This document shows positions 8,077 to 17,837 of a stretch of 44,258 nucleotides of DNA, piece after piece. The first letter of the stretch is position 1. Every line of letters starts with the position of its first letter. Both the position numbers and the translations under genes were made by a program. Location of the stretch: the NCBI GenBank assembly GCA_029978705.1, contig JAPOIY010000022.1:1-44258 (forward strand), read 5' to 3'. The notes under the pieces are model-generated. The model ran no database searches, was not told where the DNA came from, and was given only the letters and a program-made list of their open reading frames with translations. Source of the DNA: Actinomycetota bacterium (GTDB lineage: Bacteria; Actinomycetota; Actinomycetes; S36-B12; GCA-2699445).

Positions 8077-11018
8077 CGCCGGCCGGCTACCTGTTCCACC
8101 ACCTCGCGGGCCGGGGGCAGGTCGGCGAACCGCGTGTGGCTGCCGTCGGCCAGGTGGACGAAGGTGGCGCGCACCCGAACGGGGTCGCAGGACACGAGCC
8201 GGGCCCACGCCTCGCGGTACACCGCAAGCTGCGCGGGATCACCGCCCCGGCCGGTCTTCCAGTCCACCACCTCCCACTCGTGGTCGGGGTCGTCGGTGAC
8301 CCGGAAGACCGCATCGATCCGCCCGGTCACCACCACGCCCCCGACATCGATCACGAACGGCTGCTCGACGGCGTGCGGGGTCCGGTCGGCGTACTCCGTG
8401 CGCTGCAGCAGTTGTGCGAACTCCTCCCCGGACGGGTCGAGGTCGAACAGCGTCTGCTGGCCCAGGCGGTTCTCCACCCACCGGTGGAAGGCGGTGCCGC
8501 GGGCGGCGGCCCGGCTGGGGCGCCGCGGCATCGGGCGCTGCGCGGCGGCCGCGGCGGCGGCGGGGTCGCGCAGCCAGGCAACCACGCCACTCACCGACAG
8601 CAGGTCAGGGGGCTCCCCGGCCGGCTCCCGGTGGTCGGCGGCGAGGTCGGCCACGGCCTGCAGCAGCGGGTCGTCGGGGCGTGCGGGCGGCGGGTCCGCC
8701 ACGGCGCGCACCACTTCGTCGGCGAGGGCGGCCACCCCGTCCTGCCGGATCGGCGGGGGCCAGACGGGGACCAGCCGCGCCGCCTCCGTCGGCTCCTCGC
8801 GTTCCGGCGGGTCGGCGAGCCAGACCGACTCCCCCTCCGGGCTGGCCGCGTGGATGGCGGTCAGGTAGTCCGACGGGCCGCGGGGGGACTTCTGGGTGGG
8901 ACCCCACCAGTGCCCGCTGGCCACGAGTTCCCGCTCGGCCCGGGTGACGGCGACGTAGGCGAGGCGGTCCTCGTCGTGGCGGTCGGCCTGCCGGCAGGCC
9001 GTCAGGTAGGCGTCGTGGTCCTTGCCGGTGAAGGTGGTGCCGGGGAACCCCAGGAGCAGCGCCGGGTCGGGTTCGTCGGCCACCACCGGAGGAAGGGCAT
9101 CGGCGCTGGTCACCCAGCGGGCATCGCCCCGCGCGTTCGGGAAGACACCGGCGCACAGGAACGGCAGGGCCACGAGGGGGAACTCCAGGCCTTTGGCTGC
9201 GTGGATGGTCATGACGGCCACGCCGTCGCCGGTGACGGGGTGCGGATCGGCGGGCGACGCCCGGAAGCGGCGGCAGTCGGCGACGTAGGCCAGGAAGTCC
9301 GGGAGGGAACGGGAGCCGGCCAGGGAGCGGTACTGGCGGGCCATCTCGACCAGCGCAGGCAGTCCGGCCGGGACGGCCACCGCGTCGGCCGGGGCCAGGC
9401 CGGGCGCCAGGAGTTCGACCGCGTCCGCGACGACGTCGGCCAGCGGGCGGTCCGGCAGCCGGGCGAACCGGTCGAGTTCGGCCGCGAAGGCCGTCACGCG
9501 GTCCCACGCCTGCGGGGAGTAGGCGCCACGGTCCCCGGGGTCGTACACGGCGTCGAGGAGGCTGACCTCACTGTCCGTCCGGTCGGCCAGTTCCCGGGCC
9601 CGGGTCGCCAGGGCGGCCAGATCACGCGGCCCGATGCGCCAGCGGGGCCCGGTGAGCTGCGCCAGGACGTCGGGGTTGGCCCCGGGGTCCACCAGGAGCG
9701 TCAGCCACGAGATCACCGCCACCACCTCGGGCAGCGCCAGCAGGTCCCGGCGGCTGGCGACGTGGGCGGGCACCCCCACCGTGCGCAGGTGGTCGACCAC
9801 GGCGGCGACCTGGTCGTTGGAGCGGCACAGGACGGCCATGTCGTGCCACGCATGGCGCTGCGTGGCCTCGGCCAGCCGGTCGCCCAGCCACACCAGTTCC
9901 TCGTCCTCGCTGCCCAGCAACGCAGTCGTGACGCGGCCGCCCGCGGCGGTGGTGGGCGCCCGCAGGGGACGCGCCTCGGGGTGGACCCGGCGCAGGTCGG
10001 CGGCGACGTCGTTGGCGACGCTGAGCACGCCCGGCAGGGACCGCCGGTTGACCGTCAGCCGGTAGGTGGCCGCGGGGGCGCCGTCCGGGGCGGCGAAGTG
10101 GACCGGGAACTCGTCGATGTTCGTGACGCTGGCGCCGCGCCAGCCGTAGATCGCCTGGCACGGGTCGCCCACGGCGGTGACGGGGTGACCGCCGCCGAAG
10201 AGCGCCTGGAGCATGCGGCGCTGCGCCCGGGACGTGTCCTGGTACTCGTCGAGCAGCACGACCCCGTACTGGCCCCGGGCCCGGTCGCCGACGACGGCGG
10301 CACTCCGGGCCAGATCGGCGGCCAGGCGGACCTGGTCGGCGAAGTCGAGGTACTCCCCGGCGAGTTTCGCCTCCCGGAACTGGTCGACGAGGTCGACGAG
10401 GTGCAGCCGCTCCTGCGCCGCGGCGCGCATCCGGGCGACGATGCTGCGGGGGCCCCGCACCTCCGCGAGGAACGCCAGCAACTCGCTGTCGTGGCCGCGC
10501 ACGTCCGCGGTCGCCACGTCGAGGTCCGCGAGCGCGTCGTCCATGCCGAGCAGACGTTCGGCCAGCCGCTGGGGACTGCCCTGCAGGCCGCTGGCGTCGA
10601 GCGGGCGGCAGGCCACGCCGTAGGCCAGTCGCCCCCGCTGGCCGTCCGACAGCACCCGGCTGTCGGCCTCGATCCCGAGGAGAGCTCCGTACTCGGCCAG
10701 CAGCCGCGCCGCGTAGGCGTGGTAGGTGAGGACGGTGGGCTCCCCCGCGTCGGCGTCGCGGGGCAGGCGCGTCAGGCCGCGCCGGACCCGCGCGCGCAGT
10801 TCGGTGGCGGCCTTGGTGGTGAACGTGAGGCCGAGGACCTGGTCGGGGCGCACCTGGCCGGTGGCGATGAGCCACACGACCCGCGCCGCCATCACCGTCG
10901 TCTTGCCCGTGCCCGCGCCGGCCACGATGAGCTGCGGCGCGCGGGGGGCGGTGGCGGCCTGCAGTTGCTCATCGCTCAACGGCACCCCCAGCAGGCCGGG
11001 CAGGTCGGCGGCCTTCAT
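8073..11018 (-). CDS. adnB: AdnB subunit of the AdnAB helicase-nuclease
   Basis: A 981-residue motor-nuclease. The N-terminal UvrD-like motor has Walker A GAGTGKT (residues 34-40), LLDEYQDTSRAQ as motif II, GDPCQAIYGWRGAS as motif III and MTIHAAKGLEF. The C-terminal RecB-like nuclease has GTAFHRWVE (about residue 840), GRIDAVF and DWKTGR (about 900-925), so the catalytic D/D-x-K set is intact. No cysteine cluster is present, as expected for AdnB. With AdnA it forms the mycobacterial-type machine that resects DNA double-strand breaks in place of RecBCD or AddAB. The ATG at 11018 overlaps the adnA stop (ATGA), so the subunits are probably made in coupled fashion. The downstream nudC also overlaps by four bases. 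Confidence 0.93.
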   Translation of the reverse strand: MKAADLPGLLGVPLSDEQLQAATAPRAPQLIVAGAGTGKTTVMAARVVWLIATGQVRPDQVLGLTFTTKAATELRARVRRGLTRLPRDADAGEPTVLTYHAYAARLLAEYGALLGIEADSRVLSDGQRGRLAYGVACRPLDASGLQGSPQRLAERLLGMDDALADLDVATADVRGHDSELLAFLAEVRGPRSIVARMRAAAQERLHLVDLVDQFREAKLAGEYLDFADQVRLAADLARSAAVVGDRARGQYGVVLLDEYQDTSRAQRRMLQALFGGGHPVTAVGDPCQAIYGWRGASVTNIDEFPVHFAAPDGAPAATYRLTVNRRSLPGVLSVANDVAADLRRVHPEARPLRAPTTAAGGRVTTALLGSEDEELVWLGDRLAEATQRHAWHDMAVLCRSNDQVAAVVDHLRTVGVPAHVASRRDLLALPEVVAVISWLTLLVDPGANPDVLAQLTGPRWRIGPRDLAALATRARELADRTDSEVSLLDAVYDPGDRGAYSPQAWDRVTAFAAELDRFARLPDRPLADVVADAVELLAPGLAPADAVAVPAGLPALVEMARQYRSLAGSRSLPDFLAYVADCRRFRASPADPHPVTGDGVAVMTIHAAKGLEFPLVALPFLCAGVFPNARGDARWVTSADALPPVVADEPDPALLLGFPGTTFTGKDHDAYLTACRQADRHDEDRLAYVAVTRAERELVASGHWWGPTQKSPRGPSDYLTAIHAASPEGESVWLADPPEREEPTEAARLVPVWPPPIRQDGVAALADEVVRAVADPPPARPDDPLLQAVADLAADHREPAGEPPDLLSVSGVVAWLRDPAAAAAAAQRPMPRRPSRAAARGTAFHRWVENRLGQQTLFDLDPSGEEFAQLLQRTEYADRTPHAVEQPFVIDVGGVVVTGRIDAVFRVTDDPDHEWEVVDWKTGRGGDPAQLAVYREAWARLVSCDPVRVRATFVHLADGSHTRFADLPPAREVVEQVAGRR

Positions 11019-14000
11019 CGCCGGCCTCCCGGGCCCCGGGCGGGGCACATGGCCGCGAACGCGCAGGTGCGGCAGCCCGGGCCGGGAGTGGCCCGGAACT
11101 GTTCGCTGCGCAGCGCCCCGGCGGCGTCGACCAGCACACCGTCGGCCCACTCCTGCCGCAGGGCCAGGGGTTCCTGCCGGCGCACCTTGGGCAGCAGCGG
11201 TTCGCGGGTGCCGGCGGGGACGCACGCAAACACCAGGCCGCCGCCCGCCGCGGGCTGCCCGGTCAGCTCGGCCAGGGCAGCCTGGTAGACGGCGAGTTGG
11301 ACGTCGTGGGCGACGTCGGCGGCTGCCGCGGCGGTACGCCGGGTCTTGTAATCCCACACGGCGACACCGTCCGCGTGGGTCTCGACGAGGTCCACGGACC
11401 CGGTGACGCGGATGGCGTCCACGACCGTGCCCTCGGGGTCCCGCACGGGGAGGACCGCCTCGATGGGGCGCTCGGCGGCCAGGGCACCGGGCCGGGTCGC
11501 CAGCCAGTCACGGAGGCGGTCCACCGCAACCACTGCGGCCCGTCTCTCCTGGGCGGCATGCCAGTCGGCGTCGTAGTCGTCGGCGCACCAGGACCGGGCG
11601 ACGAGGGTGGCGCTGTCCGCGGTATCCCCTGCCACGATCGCCGCGGCGGCCGCGTGCACCGTCAGCCCGAACCCCACCTGGGGACCCGCGCTGCGGTCGC
11701 CCGACAGTTCCCGCTGCAGGAGCCAGCGCAGGGCGCAGCCGTCCAGGACGGCCAGCGCCGATCCCGACAGGGACAGCGGGCGACCGGCCGGCCGCAGGGG
11801 CGCGACCCCCACCGTCCAGTCCCGCGCGCCGTCCCAGGTCCGGGGGTCCGCGCCCGGGAACCGCGGGCCGCCGGCGCCGTCGCGCTCCCCCGTCAGGGCG
11901 GCCAGGGCCGCCACCGCCCCGGAGCGCTGGTCGGCGGTCGGGCCCAGCAGGGCTCGCCGACGTGCCTGCAGCAGCACGTCGACGGGGGTCTGGGGCCGGT
12001 CGGGCGGTCCGGCGACGCGTTCCACGGTGAGGCCGGCGTCCGCGAGCAGGCTGGTGGGCGGATCGCCGGCACCGCCGCAGGCCGCCAGCACCAGGGTCCG
12101 GCCCGCGCGACCGAGAGCCATGCCGAACAGGCGCCGCATCTCGGCCGCCGCCTGCCGCGGCGCCTGGGCCAGCAGTTCGTCCCCGGTCAGCCGGGCGACC
12201 TCGATGAGGCCGCCACCGTCGCGAGCCTGCCAGTTGCTCTCCTGCAGCCCGGTCACGATCACGACCGGCCATTCGCGACCCGCCGCCCGATGCAGCGACA
12301 TCACGGTGACCCGGTCCCCGGGCGGACCCAGGGACAGGTCCGGCTCGGCGGGGATCTCCTGGTGGCCCAGTTCGGCCACCAGGGCCGCCAGGCCGCGGTG
12401 GCCGCCCCACCGCTCGGGCGCCCGCTCGGCCAGGCGGAACACCTCGATCACGGCGTCGAGGTCGCGGCCCGCGGCGACCGCCGCGGCTCCGGTGCCGATC
12501 GCCCGCCGCCGCAGTCGCTCCGGCCAGGCCCCGTCCGGGCCGTGCCACACCTCCCACAACACCTCGGCCGGGGTGGCGCCCTGCGACTCGCGACGGCGCG
12601 CGCTGCGCACCCGTCCCGCGAGATCGGTGAGGGCGTCGGCCACCTCGCGCAGCCGGTCGGGGCACTGCGCCAGCGGGAGGGGATCGCGCGCGAGGTCCGC
12701 CGCGCAGGCCTCCCCGCCGGTGGCGGCCCACCGCAGGAACTCGCGGAACAGGCGGGGCGCCACCTGTCCCAGGTCGGAGGTCGCCAGATCCCGCCAGGTG
12801 GCCTCGAGGTGGGGGGCGAACGGGTCGGGGGCGAGCACCAGGTCCGCCGCGCGCAGCAGCGTGGCGACCGCCTGCTGCTCGACGAGGGCGGCGTCGGCGG
12901 TCGGCACGTGGACCGGGATCCGCGCCTGCCCGAGCGCACGGACGAGCTCCGCGGTCTCCGCGGCCGGGCTGCTCACCAGGACCGCCAGGTGCCGCCACGG
13001 CCGGCCGGCGCGGTGCTCGGCGCGCAGCCGGTGGGCCACGTGGCGCGCCTGGGTGTGCGCGTCGTCGTACTCGACCGCCGCGAGGTGGTCGGCACCGGCG
13101 GCCGCGGCCACCTGGCGGTAGTCGGGGGCCCACTCCGGCGGCAGTCCCGGGTACCAGCGGCTGCCGAACAGTTGTGCGCGGGCGTCCCGCATGGCCGCCC
13201 CGCCGCGGTGGACGGTGGTGAGCCGCACGGCCTGCGCCTCGGTGAGGAGGAAGCGGAAGGCCGCCGGGTCGGCGCCGCGGTAGGACGCCACACACTGGTC
13301 GGGGTCCCCCGCGCCCAGCAGCAGCCCGCGGGCCGTCGCCGTGGCCAGCAGTCGGGCCTGCGTGGGGTCGAGCAGATGCAGGTCGTCGGCGACGATGACG
13401 AGGTCACCGGCACCGTCGCGCTCCCACCGCCGCAACGCCCGCAGCGTGACCTCCGGGTAGTCCAGGGATCCCTCCCAGTCCAGGATCTGCAGGTACTCGG
13501 TGAGGAACCGGCTCACCCCCAACCAGCCGTCGTCGCCGCTGTCGCGCGCCACCCGCTGCAGGTCGTCCGGCTCCCACCCCCACCGGCGGGCATGCGCCAC
13601 GGCACGGCGCAGCTGCCGGGCGAAGGAGCGGGTGCCGACCGCGTCCTTCCACTCGGCGGGCCACCCGGTATCGGGGGCTCCCGCCAGTACCTCGCGGATC
13701 CGCAGTTCCTGCTCCGGGGCGGTCAGGATGCGCAGGGGGCCGTCCTCGTCCGGGGGGGCGGCCGGTGCGCGGTGGGCCGCGGCGGCGCCGAGGGGTGTGC
13801 CCAGTAGGACCTGCTGGGCCAGCCCGGTGACAGTGGTGACCAGGGGCGCGGCGCCGGGCAATTCGCGGGCGACCGCACGCTGCCAGGCGCGGGCGGCGCT
13901 CCGGTCGGGCGCGACGCCGACGACCCGATGGGCGCCGTGCCGTTCGGCCAGGGTGACGGTCGCCTCGTGCAGGGCGACCGTCTTCCCGGTGCCCGCCGGA

Positions 14001-14062
14001 CCGACCAGCACCACGCGCCCACGGGAGGGGAGGGGGACTGCCACGGCGTCAGTGGAGCACAC
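11015..14062 (-). CDS. adnA: AdnA subunit of the AdnAB helicase-nuclease
   Basis: A 1015-residue motor-nuclease partner of AdnB. Walker A GPAGTGKT lies at residues 21-28. Motif II reads VADDLHLLD rather than a DEYQ-type box, so this motor is divergent; motif III is GDPDQCVASYRGA and the motif V region reads SLHRAAGREW. The C-terminal RecB-like nuclease has GSVDLVE and VWDYKTRR (about 885-910). One cysteine in CALRW (about 775) and three in CRTCAFAAMC (about 996-1005) fit the 4Fe-4S cluster of AdnA/AddB nucleases. First gene of the operon: adnB overlaps by four bases. The GTG at 14062 leaves only 20 residues before Walker A; GTG 14044 is possible. Only 51 bases separate it from the divergent flippase gene, so both promoters must be very compact. 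I found no SOS box or clear PafBC motif there. Confidence 0.9.
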   Translation of the reverse strand: MCSTDAVAVPLPSRGRVVLVGPAGTGKTVALHEATVTLAERHGAHRVVGVAPDRSAARAWQRAVARELPGAAPLVTTVTGLAQQVLLGTPLGAAAAHRAPAAPPDEDGPLRILTAPEQELRIREVLAGAPDTGWPAEWKDAVGTRSFARQLRRAVAHARRWGWEPDDLQRVARDSGDDGWLGVSRFLTEYLQILDWEGSLDYPEVTLRALRRWERDGAGDLVIVADDLHLLDPTQARLLATATARGLLLGAGDPDQCVASYRGADPAAFRFLLTEAQAVRLTTVHRGGAAMRDARAQLFGSRWYPGLPPEWAPDYRQVAAAAGADHLAAVEYDDAHTQARHVAHRLRAEHRAGRPWRHLAVLVSSPAAETAELVRALGQARIPVHVPTADAALVEQQAVATLLRAADLVLAPDPFAPHLEATWRDLATSDLGQVAPRLFREFLRWAATGGEACAADLARDPLPLAQCPDRLREVADALTDLAGRVRSARRRESQGATPAEVLWEVWHGPDGAWPERLRRRAIGTGAAAVAAGRDLDAVIEVFRLAERAPERWGGHRGLAALVAELGHQEIPAEPDLSLGPPGDRVTVMSLHRAAGREWPVVIVTGLQESNWQARDGGGLIEVARLTGDELLAQAPRQAAAEMRRLFGMALGRAGRTLVLAACGGAGDPPTSLLADAGLTVERVAGPPDRPQTPVDVLLQARRRALLGPTADQRSGAVAALAALTGERDGAGGPRFPGADPRTWDGARDWTVGVAPLRPAGRPLSLSGSALAVLDGCALRWLLQRELSGDRSAGPQVGFGLTVHAAAAAIVAGDTADSATLVARSWCADDYDADWHAAQERRAAVVAVDRLRDWLATRPGALAAERPIEAVLPVRDPEGTVVDAIRVTGSVDLVETHADGVAVWDYKTRRTAAAAADVAHDVQLAVYQAALAELTGQPAAGGGLVFACVPAGTREPLLPKVRRQEPLALRQEWADGVLVDAAGALRSEQFRATPGPGCRTCAFAAMCPARGPGGRR

Positions 14063-14101
14063 ACCCCCGACACGCTGGGCGCGTCACACGCCGAGTCGTG
14101 C

Positions 14102-14107
14102 CACCAT
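14102..14107 (+). promoter_or_regulatory. -10-like hexamer 6 bases before the GTG at 14114
   Basis: CACCAT then six bases, then GTG: the same hexamer and gap as before the gene at 2964. No ribosome site is visible. Weak alone, supported by recurrence. Confidence 0.4.
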
Positions 14108-14113
14108 CGGGGG

Positions 14114-16636
14114 GTGACGACCGCCGACGATCGGGTGACGCCCGACGGATCCGAGCGGGAGTCGGAGGAGTACTTCCCCGACGATGCGGCGAAACGCGCC
14201 GGAGTCGAGGTCTGGTTCGACGAGCCGAACGCGCCCGACGCGGGCACCGGGGACGACCGGCCGACGCCGCCCGCCCCCCCGCCGGTGGTCATCGAGGACG
14301 GTCTCATCAGCAAGCGGCTGCGCCGCCCCATGGACCTGGTGCGTTTCCTCATCGCGATCCTGGCCATGGCCGCCATCGGCGCGATCGCCTATTTCGCCAC
14401 CTCCACCACCACCGGGCTGGGCACCGACCTCACCGAGGCCTCCCGGCGGCTGCCGGACCCCATCGTGCTGGTCCTCAACGTCATCGCGGGGCTGGGACTG
14501 CTGACGTTGCCGGTCGCCGCGGCCGTCGACCTGCTGGTCCGCGGCCGGGGACGGCAGTTGCTCGACGCGCTGCTGGGGCTGTTCCTGTCCGCGGCCGCCC
14601 TGTCGACGATGACCTACGTCGTGGAGCAGTACGGCTCGGCTCGCTGGCAGATCGCCCTCGCGGGCAGCGTCAACCCGCAGGACTCCCCCTTCCTGCCGCT
14701 GCTGGGCGGCCTGGTGGGGTTCATCACCGTCGCGCGTCTGATGGCTCGCGCCCCGTGGAACATCCTGTCGGCGACGGTCGTCGTGTCCCTGTTCGCCGTC
14801 TCGGTGATCACCGGCGGCACCACCGTCGCCGGGATCGGCTTGTCGGTCCTGACGGGGTGGGCGGTCGGCCTGGCCGTCCGGTACGCCCTGGGCACCCCCA
14901 CCACGCGCCCCAGCGGCGGGCAGGTGGCTGACACCCTGGCCGCGGCGGGACTGCCGGTGAGTGTGCTGCGGGCCGAGGACGTCACCGACGTCGGTCGGCG
15001 CTACCTCGGGGTGCGCACACCTGAGGACAGCACGCTCGAGGTCTACGTCCTGGACCGGGACCTGGAGGGCGCGGGCCTGGCGCAGGCCGTGTGGCGGTCC
15101 CTGCGGCTGCGCGAGGCCACCCCCGGCGGGTTCAACATGCGCCGCAGCCTGGACCAGCGGGCGCTCATGACCTACTCGACCAGCCACGCGGGCGTGCCCA
15201 CCCCCCGCCTGCTGGCCGCCCGTGAGGTCGGGCCCGACGCCAGCCTCCTGGCGTACGAGCGCGTCGCCGGGCAGACCTTCGACGCGCTGCTGCCCGACGA
15301 GCTCAGCGACACCGCCTTGGACAACGCGTGGCGCGCCCTCGACCGTCTGCAGCGGGCAGACATCGCCCACCGCCGCCTGACGGCCGACCACCTGCTCCTG
15401 GGCCCCGATGACTCGGTGACGCTGCTCGCGGTCGGCGAGGGCACCATCGCGGCCGGCGATGTGGTGCTGCGCATCGACATCGCGGAACTGTTGTGCACCC
15501 TCGCCCTGCAGGTGGGGGTGGACCGGGCCATCGCCTCGGGGCGCCGCGTGATCGGCACGCAGGCGCTGACCCGCGCGCTGCCGGTGCTGCAGCCGGTCGC
15601 GCTCAGCCCCAGCACCAAGAAGGCCGTGCGCCACGACAAGCAACTGCTGATCGGCCTGCGCGACCAGTTGATCGAGATCCGGCCCGACGCCGAGGTCGAG
15701 CACATCGAGCTCGAACGGATCAAGCCGCGCACCCTCCTGATGATCATCATCGGGTCGATCGCCGTCTACGTGCTGCTGTCCCAGCTGGCGCAGGTCAACC
15801 TCATGGACCTCTTCGCCAACGCGAAGTGGGAGTGGCTGATCGTGGCGGTCATCGCCTCGTTGATGACATATCCCGGGGCGGCGTGGTCGCTCACCGGGTT
15901 CGTCCCCGAGAAACTCAAGCTGATCCGCACCATCGCGGCGCAGCTGGCGGGCGACTTCGCGACGCTGGTCGCCCCACCCACCCTCGGCGCGGTCGCGATC
16001 AACCTCCGCTACCTGCAGAAGTCCGGCGTGCACCCCGCACTCGCGACGGCGAGCATCGGGGTGTCTCAGGTGGGCGCCTTCCTGGTGCACATCCTGCTGC
16101 TGCTGGGTTTCGGCGTCGCCGCCGGCACCCAGCAGGACTTCTCCTTCGAACCTCCCCGCGGTGCGGTCCTGGCGGGCGCCGCAGCCCTGATCATCATCGC
16201 GGGCGCGTTCCTGCTCCCCCCGGTCCGCAAGATCGTGTGGGACCGCGCGGGCCCGCTGCTGCGCCAGGTCGGGCCGCGGCTGCTCACCGTCGCGCAGCAG
16301 CCGTGGAAGATCGTCGAGGGGATCGGCGGCATGCTGGTGCTCAACCTCGGCTACATCCTGTGCCTGGCGGCCTGCGTCAACGCCTTCGGCGGCGGCCTGA
16401 GTTTCGCGGCGATCGCCGTGGTCTACCTGACCGGTTCGGTCGTCGGGCAAGCGGCTCCCACCCCCGGTGGCCTCGGGGCGGTCGAGGCCGCGATGGCCGC
16501 AGGTCTGACCCTCGCCGGGCTGGACTCCGGACTGGCGTTCTCAGCCGTCCTGCTCTACCGCGTCATCACGTTCTGGATGCCGACGGTGCCGGGATACTTC
16601 TCGTTCAACTGGCTGCAGCGCAACAACTGGCTGTGA
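14114..16636 (+). CDS. Flippase-like (LPG synthase TM) membrane protein with an internal pseudokinase domain
   Basis: An 840-residue polytopic membrane protein. Order: an acidic cytoplasmic tail (1-70), about six membrane segments (75-260), a soluble domain (275-540), then seven or eight membrane segments ending in the UPF0104/lysylphosphatidylglycerol-synthase TM signature (GQAAPTPGGLGAVEA, about residue 780). The soluble domain aligns in order with small-molecule/ABC1-type kinases, but every catalytic residue is gone: the beta-3 lysine position reads EVYVLDRD, the HGDxxxxN loop reads HRRLTADH (about residue 419) and the DFG position reads AVGEG. It is therefore a pseudokinase, perhaps a lipid or nucleotide sensor. 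The C-terminal domain family flips or transports lipids. GTG 14114 fits the first conserved sequence. It converges on moeZ 10 bases away. The substrate is unknown. Confidence 0.8.
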   Translation: MTTADDRVTPDGSERESEEYFPDDAAKRAGVEVWFDEPNAPDAGTGDDRPTPPAPPPVVIEDGLISKRLRRPMDLVRFLIAILAMAAIGAIAYFATSTTTGLGTDLTEASRRLPDPIVLVLNVIAGLGLLTLPVAAAVDLLVRGRGRQLLDALLGLFLSAAALSTMTYVVEQYGSARWQIALAGSVNPQDSPFLPLLGGLVGFITVARLMARAPWNILSATVVVSLFAVSVITGGTTVAGIGLSVLTGWAVGLAVRYALGTPTTRPSGGQVADTLAAAGLPVSVLRAEDVTDVGRRYLGVRTPEDSTLEVYVLDRDLEGAGLAQAVWRSLRLREATPGGFNMRRSLDQRALMTYSTSHAGVPTPRLLAAREVGPDASLLAYERVAGQTFDALLPDELSDTALDNAWRALDRLQRADIAHRRLTADHLLLGPDDSVTLLAVGEGTIAAGDVVLRIDIAELLCTLALQVGVDRAIASGRRVIGTQALTRALPVLQPVALSPSTKKAVRHDKQLLIGLRDQLIEIRPDAEVEHIELERIKPRTLLMIIIGSIAVYVLLSQLAQVNLMDLFANAKWEWLIVAVIASLMTYPGAAWSLTGFVPEKLKLIRTIAAQLAGDFATLVAPPTLGAVAINLRYLQKSGVHPALATASIGVSQVGAFLVHILLLLGFGVAAGTQQDFSFEPPRGAVLAGAAALIIIAGAFLLPPVRKIVWDRAGPLLRQVGPRLLTVAQQPWKIVEGIGGMLVLNLGYILCLAACVNAFGGGLSFAAIAVVYLTGSVVGQAAPTPGGLGAVEAAMAAGLTLAGLDSGLAFSAVLLYRVITFWMPTVPGYFSFNWLQRNNWL

Positions 16637-16646
16637 GCGGGGGCCC

Positions 16647-17837
16647 TCAGTAGCTGGGTTTGTGCGGCTCGATCTGGTCCACCCACGCCACGACGCCGCC
16701 GCCGACGTGGATCGCGTCGGCGAACCCCGCCGACTTGACGATCGCCAGGACCTCCGCCGACCGGCCGCCCACCTTGCAGTGCAGGACGATCTGTTTGTCC
16801 TGCGGCAGCTCGGCGAGCGCCGAGCCGTCCAGGAAGCGGCCCTTGGGGATCAGCTCGGCGCCGGGGATGTTGACGATCTCCCACTCGTTGGGCTCGCGCA
16901 CGTCGATGAGGACGAAGTCCCGCTGCCCGCTGTCCCGTTCCGCCAGCATCTGCTCCAACTGTCGCACCGAGATCGTGGCGTCCTTCGCCGCCTCCGCGGC
17001 CTCGTCGGAGACCGCGCCGCAGAACGTCTCGTAGTCGATGAGCTCGGTGACGGTCGGACGGTCACCGCAGATCGCGCAGTCGGGGTCCTTGCGGACCTTC
17101 ATGCTGCGGTAGGCCATGTCCAGACCGTCGTAGGTCATCAGACGGCCCACCAGCGGGGTTCCGATGCCGGTGAGGACCTTGATGGCCTCCGTGACCTGGA
17201 TGGAGCCGATGGAGGCGCACAGCACCCCGAGGACCCCGCCCTCCGCACACGACGGCACCATGCCCGGCGGCGGCGGTTCGGGGTACAGGCAGCGGTAGCA
17301 CGGCCCGTACTCCGCCCAGAAGACGCTCGCCTGCCCCTCGAAGCGGTAGATGGAGCCCCACACGTAGGGCTTGCCCAGCAGCACACAGGCGTCGTTGACC
17401 AGGTAGCGCGTGGCGAAGTTGTCGGTGCCGTCGACGATCAGGTCGTACTGGGAGAAGATCTCCATGACGTTGCCGGAGTCCAGGCGGGTGTCGTGCACGA
17501 CGACGTCGACGTACGGGTTGATCTCCTTGATGCGCGCGCGGGCCGACTCGGCCTTCGACATGCCGACCGAGCTCTGCCCGTGGATGATCTGGCGCTGCAG
17601 GTTGGACTCGTCGACCACGTCGAACTCGACGATGCCGATGGTCCCGACGCCGGCGGCGGCCAGATACATGAGCGCGGGACTGCCCAGCCCACCGGCGCCG
17701 ACACACAGCACGCGGGAGTTCCGCAGGCGCTTCTGACCGGTCATCCCGACATCCGGGATGATCAGGTGGCGGCTGTAGCGGCGCACCTCCTCCACGGACA
17801 GATCGGCGGCGGGCTCCACCAGCGGGGGCAGTGACAC
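16647..17837 (-). CDS. moeZ: Adenylyltransferase/sulfurtransferase MoeZ
   Basis: A 396-residue fusion of an E1/ThiF adenylyltransferase and a rhodanese. GAGGLGSPAL (about residue 48) binds ATP; two CxxC pairs (CYRC about 181, CAIC about 256) bind zinc; CAEGG carries the conserved E1 cysteine; the C-terminal rhodanese has the active-site loop CKVGGRSA (about 352). It activates the C-termini of ThiS/MoaD-like sulfur carriers by adenylation and then loads sulfur, serving molybdopterin, thiamin or other sulfur pathways. The GTG at 17837 has a CAGGAG ribosome site 6 bases upstream. The position between the AdnAB block and the TetR gene matches moeB1/moeZ (Rv3206c) order. It converges on the flippase gene with 10 bases between stops. 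Confidence 0.94.
   Translation of the reverse strand: MSLPPLVEPAADLSVEEVRRYSRHLIIPDVGMTGQKRLRNSRVLCVGAGGLGSPALMYLAAAGVGTIGIVEFDVVDESNLQRQIIHGQSSVGMSKAESARARIKEINPYVDVVVHDTRLDSGNVMEIFSQYDLIVDGTDNFATRYLVNDACVLLGKPYVWGSIYRFEGQASVFWAEYGPCYRCLYPEPPPPGMVPSCAEGGVLGVLCASIGSIQVTEAIKVLTGIGTPLVGRLMTYDGLDMAYRSMKVRKDPDCAICGDRPTVTELIDYETFCGAVSDEAAEAAKDATISVRQLEQMLAERDSGQRDFVLIDVREPNEWEIVNIPGAELIPKGRFLDGSALAELPQDKQIVLHCKVGGRSAEVLAIVKSAGFADAIHVGGGVVAWVDQIEPHKPSY

Noticed and set aside
7950..11288. Very long open reading frame on the plus strand opposite adnB
   Set aside because: It is the antisense shadow of a well-supported helicase-nuclease gene; in GC-rich DNA stop codons are rare in every frame, and its product has no recognisable motifs and low-complexity composition.
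14063..14113. Possible SOS box or PafBC motif between adnA and the flippase gene
   Set aside because: I looked for a LexA palindrome and for TTGTCRGTG followed by TANNNT and found only a loose TGTCGGGG with no -10 after it.
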